NCBI GenBank assembly: GCA_050012355.1
Contig: JBEKHI010000383.1
Location: 1-7,940 of the forward strand
Direction: 5' to 3'
DNA length: 7,940 nt
From: JBEKHI01 sp050012355
GTDB lineage: Bacteria > Actinomycetota > Actinomycetes > Streptosporangiales > Streptosporangiaceae
The translations under genes and the position numbers were made by a program. The notes under the pieces were generated by a model. It searched no databases and had not been told where the DNA came from. It was given only the letters and a program-made list of their open reading frames with translations. Every line of letters begins with the position of its first letter. Positions within the stretch are counted from its first letter, which is position 1. Shown here one piece after another: positions 6,287-7,940 of this stretch.

Positions 6287-7294
6287 ATGGCCACGATCGA
6301 CGAGGTCGCGACGAGAGCGGCCGTGTCGAAGTCGACCGTGTCGCGAGCGTTCAACCGCCCGGGATCGGTAAACGCGGCGACTCGCGCGCGGGTGCTGGAA
6401 ATAGCCAGCCAGATCGGATACCAGCCGCCGGGCCTCGTGAGCGCCGCATCACGCCAGCGCACCGGCAACATCGGCGTGATCGTTCCGGACACGGGGAATC
6501 CGTACTTCCAGCCACTGCTCAAGGCCGTGCAGCACGAAGCGGTGACCCAGCAGTCACCGCTGTTCATGGGCGCGAGCGAGAACGACCCGGAAACAGAGGC
6601 CGAGATCGCCCGAGCCATGGCCCGTCATGTCGACGGACTGCTGCTCGTGTCGTCGCGGATGGAAGAAAGCGACATCATCGCGCTCGCGGCCGAGATACCG
6701 ATCGTCGTTGTCAACCGCGAGATCGCCGGGATCCCGGGTGTCCTCCTTCCTTCCGGTGAGGGCATGGTGCAAGCAGTCGAGCACCTGGTCGCGCTTGGTC
6801 ATCGGCAGATCGCCTACCTGGCCGGGCCGCGCCGGTTCCTGTCGAGCATCGAGCGGCTGGACGCATTGCGCGCCGCGGCGCGGCAGCTTGAGGTAGAGGT
6901 CGTCGAACTGGGACCGTTCCAGCCCAGCTTCGCGGCCGGCCAGCGGGCCACTGACCTGGTGCTGAGTACCGAATGCACGGCGGTGATCGCCTTCAATGAC
7001 CTGACGGCTCTCGGACTGATGACGCGCGCTGCCGAGCTGGGCGTCGTGGTGGGACGTGACCTGAGCGTCATCGGCTTCGACGGGCTGTGGCTGGCAGAGA
7101 TATCGAGTCCGCCGCTCACGACGGTGGCGGCGCCGGTGAGCGAGGCCGGGACCGCGGCCGCGCGTGAGCTGTTCAAGGCGCTTTCCGGACGGACCACCGG
7201 GAGTCATCATCGGCTGCCCGCCGACCTGATAGTCCGATCGAGCACCGGTCCGGCTCTGCCCCGCCAGCAGCGACTACCTGGAAGGCGCCTGTAA
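6287..7294 (+). CDS. LacI-family transcriptional repressor
   Basis: This 335-residue protein has the full family layout. The N-terminal helix-turn-helix is at residues 2-47 (ATIDEVATRAAVSKSTVSRAFN, then GSVNAATRARVLEIASQIGYQP), followed by a hinge (PGLVSAASRQRTGNIG) and a periplasmic-binding-protein-like effector domain. That domain shows GVIVPDTGNPYFQPLL, DGLLLVSSR, HLVALGHRQIAYLAGP, AVIAFNDLTALGLM, VIGFDG and PPLTTVAAPVSEAG. Such proteins release DNA on binding a sugar or related metabolite. In the hinge, the Leu that usually pries open the operator centre appears to be Ala. The start at 6287 has GGGGGTGAG (6274-6282) just upstream. The longest in-frame start, TTG at 6227, is the -35 box itself and is excluded; ATG at 6263 remains possible if the transcript is leaderless. 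Neighbours are the divergent dehydratase and, 7 bp downstream, an ABC permease, both probable targets. Confidence 0.96.
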   Translation: MATIDEVATRAAVSKSTVSRAFNRPGSVNAATRARVLEIASQIGYQPPGLVSAASRQRTGNIGVIVPDTGNPYFQPLLKAVQHEAVTQQSPLFMGASENDPETEAEIARAMARHVDGLLLVSSRMEESDIIALAAEIPIVVVNREIAGIPGVLLPSGEGMVQAVEHLVALGHRQIAYLAGPRRFLSSIERLDALRAAARQLEVEVVELGPFQPSFAAGQRATDLVLSTECTAVIAFNDLTALGLMTRAAELGVVVGRDLSVIGFDGLWLAEISSPPLTTVAAPVSEAGTAAARELFKALSGRTTGSHHRLPADLIVRSSTGPALPRQQRLPGRRL

Positions 7295-7301
7295 TCCGGC
7301 C

Positions 7302-7940
7302 ATGACTGTCTACGTCAAGGTACTGCCAGTTGAGCAGTCGCAGCGCAAGCTCGTACGGCTGACGAAGCCTGGCCGGGTGACGCTCAAGATCCTCGTCCCC
7401 GTCCTCGTGCTGGCCGGCTGGCAGCTCGCGTCGGTTAAGGCATCGAGCACCTCGTTCAGCCTGCCCTCACCCACCCAGGTGCTGGCGGGGTTCAAGGAGC
7501 TCTGGCAAAACGGCCAAATCGAGGCGGCCATCCCCGCGTCGCTGTCGCGAGCCGGGCTGGGCCTCCTCTTCGGCCTCGCGGTCGGGATCCCCTTCGGCGT
7601 ACTGAACGGGCTGTTCCGGAGTTTCGAGGACTTGTTTGACGCGACCTTTCAGATCGTGCGCGTGATCCCGTTCATCGCCCTGGTGCCGCTGTTCATCATC
7701 TGGTTCGGCATCGGTCAGCAGATGAAGATCATCCTGATCGCGATGGCGAGCGCGTTCCCGGCTTACATCAACACGTACGCGGCGGTGCGGCTCGTTGACC
7801 GGAAGCTGGTGGAGGCGGGAAAGACGTTCGGCTTGAGCCGCGCCGCCATCATCATGCGGATCATCCTGCCCGCCGCGCTCCCGTCGATCCTGGTGGGCGT
7901 CCGTACCGCGATGGGCGTGGCCCTGCTGGCCCTGATCGTG
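7302..7940 (+). CDS. ABC transporter permease, SsuC/TauC (nitrate/sulfonate/taurine) type, 3' end outside window
   Basis: The 213 visible residues stay open to the window edge. A cytoplasmic N-terminus with basic residues (KLVRLTKPGR) precedes hydrophobic helices at about residues 27-45, 84-104, 117-136, 141-160 and from 196 on. The EAA loop that contacts the ATPase is present at about 171-190 (EAGKTFGLSRAAIIMRIILP) and continues AALPSILVGVRTAMGVAL, typical of the SsuC/TauC/NrtB permeases. A full member is about 250-290 residues, so 40-80 are missing. The start ATG lies 7 bp after the LacI-family stop with only a distant GGAAGG (7280-7285), suggesting read-through or coupled translation in one operon. 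Genes for the ATPase and binding protein are expected beyond the window. Substrate is not determined; family members carry sulfonates, nitrate, aromatic acids or pyrimidine precursors. Confidence 0.93.
   Translation, partial: MTVYVKVLPVEQSQRKLVRLTKPGRVTLKILVPVLVLAGWQLASVKASSTSFSLPSPTQVLAGFKELWQNGQIEAAIPASLSRAGLGLLFGLAVGIPFGVLNGLFRSFEDLFDATFQIVRVIPFIALVPLFIIWFGIGQQMKIILIAMASAFPAYINTYAAVRLVDRKLVEAGKTFGLSRAAIIMRIILPAALPSILVGVRTAMGVALLALIV

Overview
The window is high-GC actinobacterial DNA, with GC-rich third codon positions, ATGA stop/start overlaps and actinomycete-type signalling proteins. It looks like a filamentous actinomycete or a close relative. The genus cannot be read from the sequence.

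Region 1 (1-4212, + strand) is a tightly packed signalling operon. It holds the C-terminal part of a PknG-type Ser/Thr kinase with its TPR domain, a PP2C phosphatase with an N-terminal double zinc ribbon, a von Willebrand A (vWA) protein with an intact MIDAS site, and an FHA protein with two N-terminal zinc-binding motifs. The first three genes overlap by 4 bp (ATGA), and the FHA gene follows after 3 bp. Together they supply a phosphorylating enzyme, a dephosphorylating enzyme, a metal-dependent adhesion scaffold and a phosphothreonine reader. The Thr-rich basic tail of the vWA protein is a reasonable candidate for the phosphosite that the FHA protein reads.

Region 2 (4213-4829) is a decayed locus. 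An SDR-family oxidoreductase has lost its 5' end (the Rossmann glycine motif) and an internal block that included the catalytic Tyr-Lys, leaving two pieces in different frames. Just upstream is an AT-richer patch with a perfect 6-bp inverted repeat inside a possible minus-strand promoter. It leads to a good ribosome binding site and a 19-codon ORF, possibly the stub of a divergent regulator.

Region 3 (4830-7940) is a catabolic or uptake cluster built around a divergent promoter region. On the minus strand is an enolase-superfamily dehydratase of the mannonate dehydratase/RspA type. On the plus strand are a LacI-family repressor and, 7 bp later, the start of an SsuC/TauC-type ABC permease that runs off the window. 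Two identical copies of GGTTGCAGCAACTT, each containing the palindrome GTTGC-A-GCAAC, lie in the divergent region, plus one degenerate copy. One copy sits exactly between the -35 (TTGACA) and -10 of the lacI-type gene, which points to autorepression and co-regulation of the dehydratase, possibly with a DNA loop. The substrate is probably an acid sugar or similar hydroxy acid, but it cannot be fixed from the sequence.
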